From Rhodoferax_B sp049316285 (GTDB lineage: Bacteria > Pseudomonadota > Gammaproteobacteria > Burkholderiales > Burkholderiaceae_C), in NCBI RefSeq assembly GCF_049316285.1, contig NZ_JBMOXA010000017.1:1-64000 (forward strand): a stretch of 64,000 bases of DNA. The letters are read 5' to 3'. Shown piece by piece: positions 44,028 to 52,710 of this stretch; within the stretch, counting starts at the first letter, position 1, and every line of letters begins with the position of its first letter. The notes under the pieces were generated by a model. It saw only the letters and a list, made by a program, of their open reading frames with translations, was not told the origin of the DNA and did no database searches. The position numbers and the translations under genes are program-made.

Positions 44028-44474
44028 TTACAAACCGCCCTGGGCCGACAGGCGCGCGTACTCCACCATGATGCAGCGGTTCTGCACCACCAGCAGGCCG
44101 GCGGCCTCGGCTTTGGCTGCGGCCTCTTCATGCACGATGCCGAGTTGCAGCCAGATGGCTTTGGCGCCAATGGCAATCGCCTGGTCGACGATGGGCGGAA
44201 TGTCGGCGCTGTTGCGAAAGCAGTTCACCAGGTCTATGGCCTGTGTCTGCGCCGCCGCCGCGGCTGCGAGTGTGGCGTAGGCGGGTTCGCCCAGAATCTG
44301 CGTGGCGTTGGGGTTCACCGGCACGATGCGAAAGCCGTGGCGCTGCATGCTGGCCGAGACCGAGAAGCTGTCGCGGTGCGGCTTGGGAGACAAACCCACC
44401 ACGGCGATGCTGCGCGTCTGTTGAAAGATCTGGCGCATGGTTTGCGCCACGCTGTCGGGGTGGTTGCTGGGCAT
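44028..44474 (-). CDS. CoA-binding protein (YccU-like)
   Basis: 148-aa Rossmann-fold CoA-binding domain. 'SIAVVGLSPKPHRDSFSV', 'GFRIVPVNPNATQILGEPAYATL' region, 'IDLVNCFRNSADIPPIVDQAI' region and 'AIWLQLGIVHEEAAAKAEAAGL' region are typical of the YccU group, small stand-alone relatives of succinyl-CoA synthetase alpha. Role unknown. 9 bases downstream of thiL. Confidence 0.9.
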   Translation of the reverse strand: MPSNHPDSVAQTMRQIFQQTRSIAVVGLSPKPHRDSFSVSASMQRHGFRIVPVNPNATQILGEPAYATLAAAAAAQTQAIDLVNCFRNSADIPPIVDQAIAIGAKAIWLQLGIVHEEAAAKAEAAGLLVVQNRCIMVEYARLSAQGGL

Positions 44475-44483
44475 GGTGACGCC

Positions 44484-45482
44484 TTACTTGAAGTGGTCAA
44501 ACGAGTCGAACTGTTGGGCCAGCAGTTGGCCCTGCGCATCCACCACCCGCACGCCGGCCACGGCCTCGATCCGGCCTATGCGTGTGACGGGCGTGTGGGC
44601 CAACGCGGCGGCGGCCAGCACCGCATCACGTGCAGCGGCTGGCGCGCTGAATACCAGCTCATAGTCATCGCCCCCGGCCAAAGCCAGGCTCAGCTTTTGC
44701 TCAAAGGAAAAAAGGTCTTCTGGGCAATCTGGGTGAGCGCAAGCAGCTATCAAATCAGATGCGGCCGTGGCGTCGATAGACGCGCCAACGCCCGAGGCGC
44801 GGAGGATGTGGCCCAGGTCGCCCAGCAGGCCGTCGCTGACGTCCGCCGCTGCGCTGGCAATGCCACGCAAAGCCTGGCCCAGGGCGACACGCGGCGTGGG
44901 TTGTTCCATGCGCAAACGGGCTTGTTGAAACAGCGCTTCGGGCAGCGACAGCGTGCCGCGAAACACCTCCAGTGCCAGGCGTGCATCGCCCAGGGTGCCG
45001 CTCACGTACAGGTCATCACCCGCAAGTGCGCCGCTGCGCAAAAGGGCTTGGGTAATGCCGCTGCTGGGGCCGCTCCCCTTGGGCACCTCGCCAAACACCG
45101 TGATGCAGATGTTGAGTGGGCCGCGTGTGGTGTCGCCGCCAATCAACTCGCAGCCGTGGGCGTCGGCCAAGGCCAGCATGCCGCGCGAGAACGGCTCCAG
45201 CCAGGTTTCGTCGGCGCTGGGCAAGGCCAGTGCCAGGGTGAAGGCCAGAGGCTTGGCGCCACAGGCCGCCAGGTCGCTGAGGTTGACGGCCAGCGCCTTG
45301 TGGCCCAGGCGCGCCGGGTCTACGGTGCTGAGGAAGTGGCGGCCCTCGACCAGCATGTCGCTGGAGATGGCCAGCTGCGTGCCCGGCTTGGGCGCAAGCA
45401 GCGCGCAATCGTCACCCACGCCAAGCACGGCTTCGCGTACGGGGCGGGTGAAATAGCGGGCAATAAGGTCGAATTCACCCAT
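44484..45482 (-). CDS. thiL: Thiamine-monophosphate kinase
   Basis: 332-aa ThiL. 'MGEFDLIARYF', 'GVGDDCALL', 'ISSDMLVEGRHFL', 'NLSDLAACGAKPLAF', 'GGDTTRGPLNICITVFGEV' region, 'DVSDGLLGDLGHI' and 'GGDDYELVF' are family blocks. It phosphorylates thiamine phosphate to the diphosphate. Codons for 'SDLIAACAHPDC' coincide with the dispersed repeat core (GCGCAAGCAGCTATCAAA on the + strand), so a repeat appears to have been absorbed in frame. Confidence 0.94.
   Translation of the reverse strand: MGEFDLIARYFTRPVREAVLGVGDDCALLAPKPGTQLAISSDMLVEGRHFLSTVDPARLGHKALAVNLSDLAACGAKPLAFTLALALPSADETWLEPFSRGMLALADAHGCELIGGDTTRGPLNICITVFGEVPKGSGPSSGITQALLRSGALAGDDLYVSGTLGDARLALEVFRGTLSLPEALFQQARLRMEQPTPRVALGQALRGIASAAADVSDGLLGDLGHILRASGVGASIDATAASDLIAACAHPDCPEDLFSFEQKLSLALAGGDDYELVFSAPAAARDAVLAAAALAHTPVTRIGRIEAVAGVRVVDAQGQLLAQQFDSFDHFK
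44738..44757. repeat. Repeat core GCGCAAGCAGCTATCAAA inside thiL
   Basis: The same core as at 539-550, here in coding sequence and in frame. Identified by eye; boundaries are approximate. Confidence 0.55.
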
Positions 45483-45500
45483 GGGGAGTGTCTGATGGTG

Positions 45501-46823
45501 TTAGCTGGGGTGAACGGGAACGGTCGCGGCGGCTGCGCCATCGGTCGTGGTGGTGCTGGGGGCGGTAGGAGCGTTAGAGGTGGGTGCAGAGTCTGCATTG
45601 TCATGTCCTGCCGCCACGGAACTGTTGGTATGCACGCCCATGGAGTCTCCCGAACTGCGCAGTGCGCGGGACGCGATCGGTGGACCAATGGTTTCCAGCA
45701 CCGCCACGGCGGCAAGCACCACCGAGCCGACAATCGCCGCCTCTTTGGGGAACAGGTCGGTCATGGTGTTCACCAGGCCTATGGCCAGTCCCGCCATGGG
45801 CAGCAGCAGCGGCCCGGTGGTGATGGCCTGGCGTGCGGGCAGCTTGAAGGCCAGCCCGGTCACCGTGACGCCCACACATTTGGCCACGGCGCGGCAAAGC
45901 AAAAACACCCCTGCGGCCGCAGCGTAGTTGATCATTTCGGCAATGTGCAGGCCGGCACCGGCATTGACAAACAACACGATGAAAAACAGCTCGAACGGGG
46001 GACCGAATTCGATGTCGGCAATCAGGTTCTTGCGTTCTATGCTGCGCACCACCACGCCCAGTACCAGTGGCGCAAACAGCGGCGAGAGTTTCAGCAGCAT
46101 GGAGCCGCCCAGCGTGAGCGTGACCGCTCCCACCACCAGCGCCAACTGGTACTGGTTGGCGTTTTTGGTGTGGCGCGCGGCGTGGTGCAATGCGAAGCCC
46201 ACCACCGCACCCAAGGCTGCGGAGCCGAAAAACTGGTAGAGCGGCGCCATGATGGTGGTGCCCATGGACGACCCCGATTCGGTGTAGAGGCCGGGCAGCA
46301 GTGCCGAGAAGACTGCAAACGCGAACACGTTGTTCAGCGCCAGCAGCGACTTGGTGCGTTCGGTCACAGGGCCTGCGGCGCCGAGTTCGTGGGCCACGTG
46401 GATCAGCACGGCCGGTGAAGACGAGATGGCAATCGCCGAGATCACGGCCGCGGGCAGGCCGCTGATGCCGACAAAGCCCAGGCCGAAGTACACCAGCACA
46501 AAGGTCAATGTGCTTTCGACCAGCGCCATGCCCAGCACCGAGCGGTCTCTGGCCAAAGCCTTGATGTCAAGCGACAGACCCAGGCGGTAGAGGATCAGGC
46601 CAAGCGCCACATCGATGATGACGCGCGACTGCGCCAATGCTTCGTGGCTGACCAAATGCAGAACGTTGGGGCCGGCGATGAAGCCGACCAACATGAAGCC
46701 GGTGATGCTGGGCAGCCAGGGCCAACGGTGGGCGAAATAGCCGCCAATGGAGCCGCAAAACAGCAGAAAGCCAAAGAACAGGAGCACATTGCTCTCAAGA
46801 GGCCAATTTGGCAAAAATTCCAT
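45501..46823 (-). CDS. CPA2-type cation:proton antiporter (KefB-like)
   Basis: 440-aa membrane protein with about twelve segments. 'GFMLVGFIAGPNVLHLVSH', 'VIIDVALGLILYRLGLSLD' and 'SAIAISSSPAVLIHVAHELGAAGPVTERTKSLLALNN' region resemble Na+/H+ or K+/H+ exchangers of CPA2. The C-terminal 55 residues are Thr/Ala/Pro-rich, with no TrkA-N (nucleotide-binding) domain. 18 bases upstream of thiL. A second, related antiporter lies two genes upstream. Confidence 0.85.
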   Translation of the reverse strand: MEFLPNWPLESNVLLFFGFLLFCGSIGGYFAHRWPWLPSITGFMLVGFIAGPNVLHLVSHEALAQSRVIIDVALGLILYRLGLSLDIKALARDRSVLGMALVESTLTFVLVYFGLGFVGISGLPAAVISAIAISSSPAVLIHVAHELGAAGPVTERTKSLLALNNVFAFAVFSALLPGLYTESGSSMGTTIMAPLYQFFGSAALGAVVGFALHHAARHTKNANQYQLALVVGAVTLTLGGSMLLKLSPLFAPLVLGVVVRSIERKNLIADIEFGPPFELFFIVLFVNAGAGLHIAEMINYAAAAGVFLLCRAVAKCVGVTVTGLAFKLPARQAITTGPLLLPMAGLAIGLVNTMTDLFPKEAAIVGSVVLAAVAVLETIGPPIASRALRSSGDSMGVHTNSSVAAGHDNADSAPTSNAPTAPSTTTTDGAAAATVPVHPS

Positions 46824-46880
46824 TGGTGCCCTTAGGAGAAAACAAGCCCACATGATAGCGGGCTGATCTGCTCACAAGGC

Positions 46881-48005
46881 TTAGGCGCCGGCGCCTCTGA
46901 AATGGCGTGAAGACAGGCGCACCACCTCGGCCAGGAGTTGCTCCTGGCTCTGGCGTGTGCGCAGCCAGCGGGCGTCGTTGTGGTTGCGTGACACGTCGTT
47001 TTTCAGCAGCTGTATCGACTGCGTGGCGCCCACGGCTTGCGCGTGGCGCTCGATCTGGCCCATGGTGAACTGGATGTGGTCGCGCAGCGCCATGTGTTCG
47101 CCTGTGACCGGGTCCACATACACCGCGTCGAGTCCAAAGCGGCAGGCCTGGAAACGGTTGTAGGTGTAGACCAGGTAGTCGTCTTCATGCGGCGTAAACG
47201 GCTGGTCTTCTAAAAACCAGTGCGCCAGCGATTGCACGTAGCCGGCCAGTGCCGCGGCGCGCTCCACCGTGAGCGGTGTGTCGAACACGCGGATTTCAAT
47301 CGTGCCGTATTCGGGTTTGGGGCGTATGTCCCAGTAAAAATCCTTCATGCTCTTGACCACGCCGGTGCGCGTCATCTTGTCGAAGAAGTTTTCGAACTCT
47401 GACCAATGCAGCACAAACGGCGCACGGCCCGAGAGCGGGAACGCAAACACCGAGTTGAGCCGTGCGGAGTCAAATGCCGTGTCCTGCCCCTGCACAAAAG
47501 GTGATGAAGCCGAAAGTGCAATGCAGTGTGGGATGTAGCGCGACATGCGATGCAGCATCAGCAGGGCGCTGTCGGCATCGGGGCAGCCAATGTGCACGTG
47601 TTGGCCAAAGATGGTGAACTGCTTGGACAGGTAGCCATACAGGTCTTCCAGCTCGCGAAAGCGTGGCTTGTCGTAGATACGCTGCTCATGCCACATCTGG
47701 AATGGATGGGTGCCGCCGCCGGTGACTGCAATGTTCAGCTTGTCAGCACTTTGCACCAGCGCGTCGCGCAGCGGTGTGAGTTGCGCCAACACGTCGCTGG
47801 CCGACTGGCAGACATCGGTGGAGATTTCGATCATGCTCGACGTCATCTCCGGCACCACACTGCCGGGCAGCTTGTGTTTGGCCATCAGGCGCAGCATGTC
47901 GTCGGCGTAGGGGGCGAGGTCGTAGTCGTTGGTGTTGACGAGTTGCAACTCCAACTCCACGCCCAATGACAACGCGGCCGATGGCTGAAAAGGGCCCAAA
48001 CTCAT
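46881..48005 (-). CDS. YbdK-type carboxylate-amine ligase (GCS2 family)
   Basis: 374-aa glutamate-cysteine-ligase-like enzyme. 'LSLGVELELQLVNTNDYDL', 'EMTSSMIEISTDVC', 'GGGTHPFQMWHEQRI', 'QHVHIGCPDADSAL' and 'PEYGTIEIRVFDTPLT' are GCS2/YbdK hallmarks. E. coli YbdK shows only weak gamma-glutamylcysteine synthetase activity; the natural reaction is unclear. Its ATG overlaps the stop of the upstream antiporter gene (ATGA). Set between two antiporters, it might provide a thiol regulator for Kef-like exchange; this is inference. Confidence 0.9.
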   Translation of the reverse strand: MSLGPFQPSAALSLGVELELQLVNTNDYDLAPYADDMLRLMAKHKLPGSVVPEMTSSMIEISTDVCQSASDVLAQLTPLRDALVQSADKLNIAVTGGGTHPFQMWHEQRIYDKPRFRELEDLYGYLSKQFTIFGQHVHIGCPDADSALLMLHRMSRYIPHCIALSASSPFVQGQDTAFDSARLNSVFAFPLSGRAPFVLHWSEFENFFDKMTRTGVVKSMKDFYWDIRPKPEYGTIEIRVFDTPLTVERAAALAGYVQSLAHWFLEDQPFTPHEDDYLVYTYNRFQACRFGLDAVYVDPVTGEHMALRDHIQFTMGQIERHAQAVGATQSIQLLKNDVSRNHNDARWLRTRQSQEQLLAEVVRLSSRHFRGAGA

Positions 48006-49255
48006 GCCAGTTCTCCACGTTTGCTGTTGCTCGGTGTAACACCTATCCAGGGTTGCGCGGCTTCACCGGCACGCGTCAAGGCCACGGTGGCGACAAAACC
48101 GCCCAGTACTTCCATCAGCAGGATGGCAGGCAGGGCAATGGCGGTGAGTTGCATGGCCAGTGCGGGTGAGGCGGTGGCGAACACCGAGGTCAGCAGCAAC
48201 GCCACGGACGACATGGGGGACATGGCACAGCCCACCCACAACGCCTGTTGTGGCTTGAGCCCGCTGCCAAAACTGGCCAGCGACACGGCCACGATTTTGG
48301 CCGCCGCACGCACCACCACCAGCGCCAGCGCGATGATCACGGCCGCGTGTTGCCACGGCGCCTGTGCCGCGGCGGTGGACACCAGCACAAACATCAGCAT
48401 GGTGAGCATGGCGCCGGCGGTGCCCAGTTGGCGCGGCCAGATCCAGGGGCGTGGATGCAGTTGCTTGAGCAGCATGCCGGTCAGCAGCGCGGCCAGCGCG
48501 GCCGATCCACCGAGCGAGGCGGCACTGGCCGCACCGGCGGCAATCAGCGCCAGCAGCAGCATGGAGGTGTTTTCGCTGGTCGGGCTCATCACGCGCAAGG
48601 CAGAGCGCATGGCGAATGTGGCAATGGCCGCCACCATGATGGACATGCCGAACACCCGCACGATGGGGTACATGGTGGCCAGCCAGTCGGCGTGTGGTGT
48701 GTCCAGTCCGGCCATGGCCGTGCCCAGGGTCAGCGCGTACAAGGTGTTGAGTGTGGACAGCGTCAGCGCGCGTTCCGTGACCGGGCCCGAGGCCCTGGAA
48801 TCCATCACCACACGTGTCAACACGGCGGGCGAGGCCACCATGGAGACGATGGCCAGGTTGCGTGACAGGCTGGGCTCCAGGCCGAAGCTGCTCAACAACC
48901 AATAAACGCCTGCAAACGTGGCTGCCGATTCCAATAGGCTTTGCACCAACACCATGGGGTTGTGGCGAAACCAGCGCAGCGAGATCCGTGCGCCGGCCTC
49001 GAACAGCACCACCGCCACGCCGAGTTCCAGCAAAAACAGACCATTGCCCTGCAGTGGCCAAACCACGCCGGTGAAGCCAAAAAAACCCGCGATGGCGCCC
49101 ACCACAGAGTAGCCTGCCACCTTGGGCAGGCCGGTATAGCGGCGCACCAGATAACCCACCACGGCGGCCACCGCCAGCAACAGCGACCAGGCCACCGTGG
49201 CCGACCCGACAGTGGGCGCGGCACCCTCGCTCCAGAAGGCCAGGAATTCATTCAT
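48002..49255 (-). CDS. CPA2-type cation:proton antiporter, second copy
   Basis: 417-aa membrane antiporter. 'YSVVGAIAGFFGF', 'LFLLELGVAVVLFEAGARISL' and 'SMVASPAVLTRVVMDSRASGPVTERALTLSTLN' region match the CPA2 pattern seen in the neighbouring antiporter ('SSSPAVLIHVAHELGAAGPVTERT'), so the two are paralogues. No soluble regulatory domain. Coupled by overlaps to marR upstream (8 bases) and the GCS2 ligase downstream (4 bases). Confidence 0.88.
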   Translation of the reverse strand: MNEFLAFWSEGAAPTVGSATVAWSLLLAVAAVVGYLVRRYTGLPKVAGYSVVGAIAGFFGFTGVVWPLQGNGLFLLELGVAVVLFEAGARISLRWFRHNPMVLVQSLLESAATFAGVYWLLSSFGLEPSLSRNLAIVSMVASPAVLTRVVMDSRASGPVTERALTLSTLNTLYALTLGTAMAGLDTPHADWLATMYPIVRVFGMSIMVAAIATFAMRSALRVMSPTSENTSMLLLALIAAGAASAASLGGSAALAALLTGMLLKQLHPRPWIWPRQLGTAGAMLTMLMFVLVSTAAAQAPWQHAAVIIALALVVVRAAAKIVAVSLASFGSGLKPQQALWVGCAMSPMSSVALLLTSVFATASPALAMQLTAIALPAILLMEVLGGFVATVALTRAGEAAQPWIGVTPSNSKRGELA

Positions 49256-49925
49256 GCGGCGTGTCTCCAGGCGTGGGTGATGCCAGGCTGTTTTGCGAAC
49301 GGTTGTACAAGGACTCGTCGCCAGGCACTCGCGGCGTGGTGGCGGGCAGTGGTGCGCTGGTGTGCAAGGCGTCGCCTTCGCGCAGTGCCGTCACCGGCAG
49401 CGGGTCGGCATCGAGTTTTTGTGAGCCCAATTGCGTCAACATGGCCCGCAAGCCGCCGTTGAGTTGTTGCAAGCCGACATCGTCGAGTTCATCGATCAGC
49501 GTTTTCAGCAGGCCACTGCCGCCGCCACGGCTTTGTGACAGCTGGGCTTGGGCCTGCGCCGTGGCGTGCAACAGCACGGTGCGCTGGTCTTTCTCCAGTC
49601 GTGTGCGCGTGACCAGTCCTGAGGCCACCAGGTGGCGCAGCATGTTGCTGATGGACGGCAGGCTTAGCCGCATCTTCGAGGCCAGCGAAGACACCGTGAG
49701 TCCGGGGTGTTGTGCCACCAGCGTCAAGGCGCGCACTTCGGCCGACGACAGGCCGGTGGCCTGTTCGAGTTGCCTATAGTCTTCCTGCGCGGCCCAGAAA
49801 AGGCTGCGCAAGGCTTTGAGGGCTTCAGCCTCCTGATCGCCACGCGGCGCCGCAACGGCGGCCGGTGCTGGCGCGGTGCTGGGCATTGGGCTGGATGAAG
49901 CCGGACCGGTAGAGGATGGTTTCAT
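49248..49925 (-). CDS. MarR family transcriptional regulator
   Basis: 225-aa winged-helix regulator. The MarR core at about 35-135 includes 'ATGLSSAEVRALTLVAQHPGLTVSSLASKMRLSLPSISNMLRHL' region and 'RTRLEKDQRTVLLHAT' (wing, DxRxxxL-like 'KDQRTVLL'). A long Pro/Thr-rich N-terminus and C-terminal tail ending 'TPGDTPHE' are unusual for MarR. First gene of the antiporter/ligase operon, probably its regulator. A palindrome lies upstream at 49972-49987. Confidence 0.88.
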   Translation of the reverse strand: MKPSSTGPASSSPMPSTAPAPAAVAAPRGDQEAEALKALRSLFWAAQEDYRQLEQATGLSSAEVRALTLVAQHPGLTVSSLASKMRLSLPSISNMLRHLVASGLVTRTRLEKDQRTVLLHATAQAQAQLSQSRGGGSGLLKTLIDELDDVGLQQLNGGLRAMLTQLGSQKLDADPLPVTALREGDALHTSAPLPATTPRVPGDESLYNRSQNSLASPTPGDTPHE

Positions 49926-49971
49926 CGACGGTTTTACCGATTAAAAGTATTTGGATGGGCGGAACCATTCT

Positions 49972-49987
49972 AGGACCGCGTGGTCCT
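49972..49987. promoter_or_regulatory. 16-bp palindrome upstream of marR, possible operator
   Basis: AGGACC-GCGT-GGTCCT, 47 bases upstream of the marR start. Placement suits autoregulation, but MarR sites are variable and this is unproven. A second short palindrome CCAGGG-ATTA-CCCTGG is at 50033-50048. Confidence 0.4.
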
Positions 49988-50110
49988 CGTATTTGCAGGC
50001 AAAGACCTACAAAACGTGTGCGCAAGCGGCCACCAGGGATTACCCTGGATCAAAGCGCGGCGACGCGGTTGATGGCTTGATTGGGGCGTCCGTCAGTCGC
50101 GTTGCCTGCG

Positions 50111-52087
50111 CTAGCGCTGCTTGGTGGGCAGCAGAAAGCTCAAGGGTTCGCGGCGCAGCCGTGCCCAGATCGCCGAGCGGATGCGCAGCCGGTCGGCTCG
50201 GCCTACGCTGTGGGCGCGCAGGGCCAGCCGAAACGCCAGGAAGAAGCTGACCAGCAGATTCAACAGGCCGATGAAGGGGATCGCCAGCAGGCACCACCAC
50301 AGTTGCGGGTTGTCGAGTACATCCCAGCCCATGGCGGCCACCGCCGCGGCCAGTTGGCCGGTGGACAGCGTGACATGGCGCACGTCCAGGGGCAGGCCGA
50401 AAAAGGTGGCAAACGCCGGCACCAGGCCAAGCATCAGGCCCAGCGAGATGTTGGAGGCAAAGCCGGAAATGTTGGCGCGCAAAAAGGTCGACCAGCGGTC
50501 GGCACGTGTGTGGCCCAGCCAGCGCGTGATGCTCGGGTTGTAGCGCAGGGCCGAGTCCAGCCGGTGCAGCACAAACCAGTTTTCCGCCCAGCCGGCGATG
50601 ATGCTGGCGGAGAACAGCAGCACACCCGTGAAGGCGGCAAACAGCAGCGCGCCGCCACGCACGTCCAGCGTGTCGAACACATGGTGTGCGGTTGTGGTGT
50701 CTATGAGCGCATGGCCGAAAAAATACTGCCATGCCGCACTGATGGCCAGCACCACCGGGAACACCGCCACCACGTTGCCCAGCACCGCCGCCACCTGTGA
50801 TTTCACTAGGTAGGTCACTTCGTCGACGAAGGCGGAAACCGCCCCTGGCGTGGACAAGGTCTTGAGCTTTGCGGCCAGTGCCGGAGCCGTCATGGCCGGC
50901 TGCTTGGTGGCCAGCGTGCAGTGCAGCAGCTGTATCAGCACAAACGAGCCGGCATACATCATGGCCAGCCAGAAGCCGTTCCAGAACGCCGACAGCGCCA
51001 GGCCGGCCATCAGGAACTTCAGCAGCGTGGTCAGCCCCGTCAGCGCGCCGCCGCCGGCCGCCTTGCGCAGCATGCTGCGGTACTCGGCGCTGTCGCGGGT
51101 GATGTAGTGCACGCCGGTTTCGGCGCTGCGCTCGGTGACCTTGGCCGCCAGAAGTGTGGAGTTGGCTGCCACCAGCGCGCGCAGACTGCTGCGGTCGCGT
51201 CCCAGCAAAGCCATGCGTGCGACAAAACGCAGCGTCACCGGTCCGGCGCTGGCGGGCTGCAGCAGTTCCAGCAGTTCACGGATGCGCAGCACACGTTCGC
51301 GCATCTGCCGCAGGCGAAACACCATGCCGACCGAAATGCCGTTTTCTTCGAGATGGGTGTAGACCGACGCGGCGGCGTGCCGGCACGCGTCCAGCCGGGC
51401 GCGGAAGCGTTGGGTGACGCTGGGCAAGCCGGCTTCATCTTCTGGCGGCCGCTCCAGGGATTCGCGCAGCGCCTGCACATCCAGATCCAGCATATGGAAG
51501 GGCCGCGACTCCAGGGTCTTGGCATGCATGCGCAGGCGCAGTTCGGACGAGAACCCCGCGGCCTGCATCTGCGTGGTGCAGTAGGCGATGGCGTCGAGCA
51601 CGGTGTTGCGCCCGGCCAGCGACAAATGGCCGGTCGAGCCGGTGAGCAGTGAAGCCAGGGCCGTGGCCTGTTCATCGGTCACGGCGCTGAGCCAGCGGGT
51701 GTCGTCGGCGTGGTTGAACACCAGCGAAAACAGCTCGCTGGCGTCTATGGTGTCGGGGGTACTGGGCAGCAGTTTGCGGCGCAGACGCTCGCCCACTTCG
51801 GTGATGAAGGCGGAGCGCGGGGCAAAGCCAAAGTCGGCCAGCAGGGTGGTGGCGTCGACGGACTCGAGTAAAGCGCGCCACCAGTCCTGCAGGCGTTGCG
51901 CCAGCGCAGCATCGGCCGAGACGGTGTTGATGAACAATTGCAGGCGCTGTGTGGCCAGTTCGGGTTCGGCCTTGGGGCCGCGTATCCAGGCCACCACCTG
52001 GATCAGCCAAAGGTTGCGCTGGGTCAGCGAGGCGTGCGCATCCAGCGCAGAGAAAAAAGTGCTTAGCGGATTTTGGCCTTGGGTCAT
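50111..52087 (-). CDS. Gcr-type membrane protein (annotated 'site-specific recombinase')
   Basis: 658 aa. The N-terminal half is helical and soluble ('FITEVGERLRRKLLPSTPDT', 'HMLDLDVQALRESLERP'); the C-terminal half has about eight membrane segments ('LLKFLMAGLALSAFWNGFWLAMMYAGSFVLIQLLH' region, 'GVLLFSASIIAGWAENWFVLHRL' region, 'ISLGLMLGLVPAFATFFGLPLDVRHVT' region). This is the COG4389 family, first named Gcr. It has none of the catalytic motifs of tyrosine or serine recombinases, so the name is probably wrong. Function unknown. Confidence 0.85.
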   Translation of the reverse strand: MTQGQNPLSTFFSALDAHASLTQRNLWLIQVVAWIRGPKAEPELATQRLQLFINTVSADAALAQRLQDWWRALLESVDATTLLADFGFAPRSAFITEVGERLRRKLLPSTPDTIDASELFSLVFNHADDTRWLSAVTDEQATALASLLTGSTGHLSLAGRNTVLDAIAYCTTQMQAAGFSSELRLRMHAKTLESRPFHMLDLDVQALRESLERPPEDEAGLPSVTQRFRARLDACRHAAASVYTHLEENGISVGMVFRLRQMRERVLRIRELLELLQPASAGPVTLRFVARMALLGRDRSSLRALVAANSTLLAAKVTERSAETGVHYITRDSAEYRSMLRKAAGGGALTGLTTLLKFLMAGLALSAFWNGFWLAMMYAGSFVLIQLLHCTLATKQPAMTAPALAAKLKTLSTPGAVSAFVDEVTYLVKSQVAAVLGNVVAVFPVVLAISAAWQYFFGHALIDTTTAHHVFDTLDVRGGALLFAAFTGVLLFSASIIAGWAENWFVLHRLDSALRYNPSITRWLGHTRADRWSTFLRANISGFASNISLGLMLGLVPAFATFFGLPLDVRHVTLSTGQLAAAVAAMGWDVLDNPQLWWCLLAIPFIGLLNLLVSFFLAFRLALRAHSVGRADRLRIRSAIWARLRREPLSFLLPTKQR

Positions 52088-52114
52088 GCGTAGGGGGAAA
52101 TGTTCAGACGGCGC

Positions 52115-52540
52115 TCAATGCAGCACGCGGCTGCCGGATACGTCGGTGTGGTCGGTATGGGGGCGCTCATCGCTGCGCGCGGAGGCGTCCAGCACAAAGG
52201 CCGGGATAGGCGCCTCGAAGCGTTCGCCATCTTCGGCGACGCAGAAGTAATGGCCCTGCATGCTGCCCAGGCTGGTGCGTAAAACGCAGCCGCTGGTGTA
52301 TTGAAAGGCTTCACCGGGTTTGAGCAGCGGCTGATGCCCGACCACACCCAGGCCCCTGACCTCCTGTATGCCGCCTTCCTGGTCGGTGATGTGCCAGTAG
52401 CGCGAGATCAACTGCGCGGCCACATCGCCGCGGTTGGTGATGGTGATGGTGTAGGCATAGGCGAAATGTGCGTGCGACGGGGCGGACTGCTCGGGCAGGT
52501 ACGCCGAATGCACTTCAACGTCGAATTGGTATTTGGACAT
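52115..52540 (-). CDS. apaG: ApaG protein
   Basis: 141-aa single-domain beta-sandwich. 'YQFDVEVHSAYLPEQSAPSHAHFAYAYTITITNRGDVAAQL' region, 'YWHITDQEGGIQEVRGLGVVGHQPLL' region, 'FQYTSGCVLRTSLGSMQGHY' are family blocks. Linked in enterobacteria to Co2+ resistance and Mg2+ efflux, mechanism unclear. ATG 52540 gives MSKYQFDVEV; a longer frame above it lacks support. It ends with an extra His/Asp tail of about 20 residues. Confidence 0.93.
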   Translation of the reverse strand: MSKYQFDVEVHSAYLPEQSAPSHAHFAYAYTITITNRGDVAAQLISRYWHITDQEGGIQEVRGLGVVGHQPLLKPGEAFQYTSGCVLRTSLGSMQGHYFCVAEDGERFEAPIPAFVLDASARSDERPHTDHTDVSGSRVLH

Positions 52541-52710
52541 GGGTGCGCTCTCAGATGGGGACATCCTGCGAAAATGCAAGGCTAAGGGCAAGTGCAGGGC
52601 ATCTGCACTTTTACCAGGGTCTGGTTGGGATTTTTGTAGGCGCGCGGCTCGGCTGCGTTTCGCGATGTGAAGAACCCGCCGGCATTAAAACGTCAATCCA
52701 CGAGTATTTC

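Noticed and set aside
43998..46418. Open frame of about 800 codons on the + strand
   Set aside because: It lies antisense to the lipoprotein, CoA-binding, thiL and antiporter genes, has Gln/His/Arg-rich composition typical of an antisense GC-rich frame, and no family features.
50111..52087. Gcr 'site-specific recombinase' as the integrase for the cassette array 2 kb away
   Set aside because: It is a membrane protein without tyrosine or serine recombinase motifs; the name is historical. Nearness to the array looks like chance.
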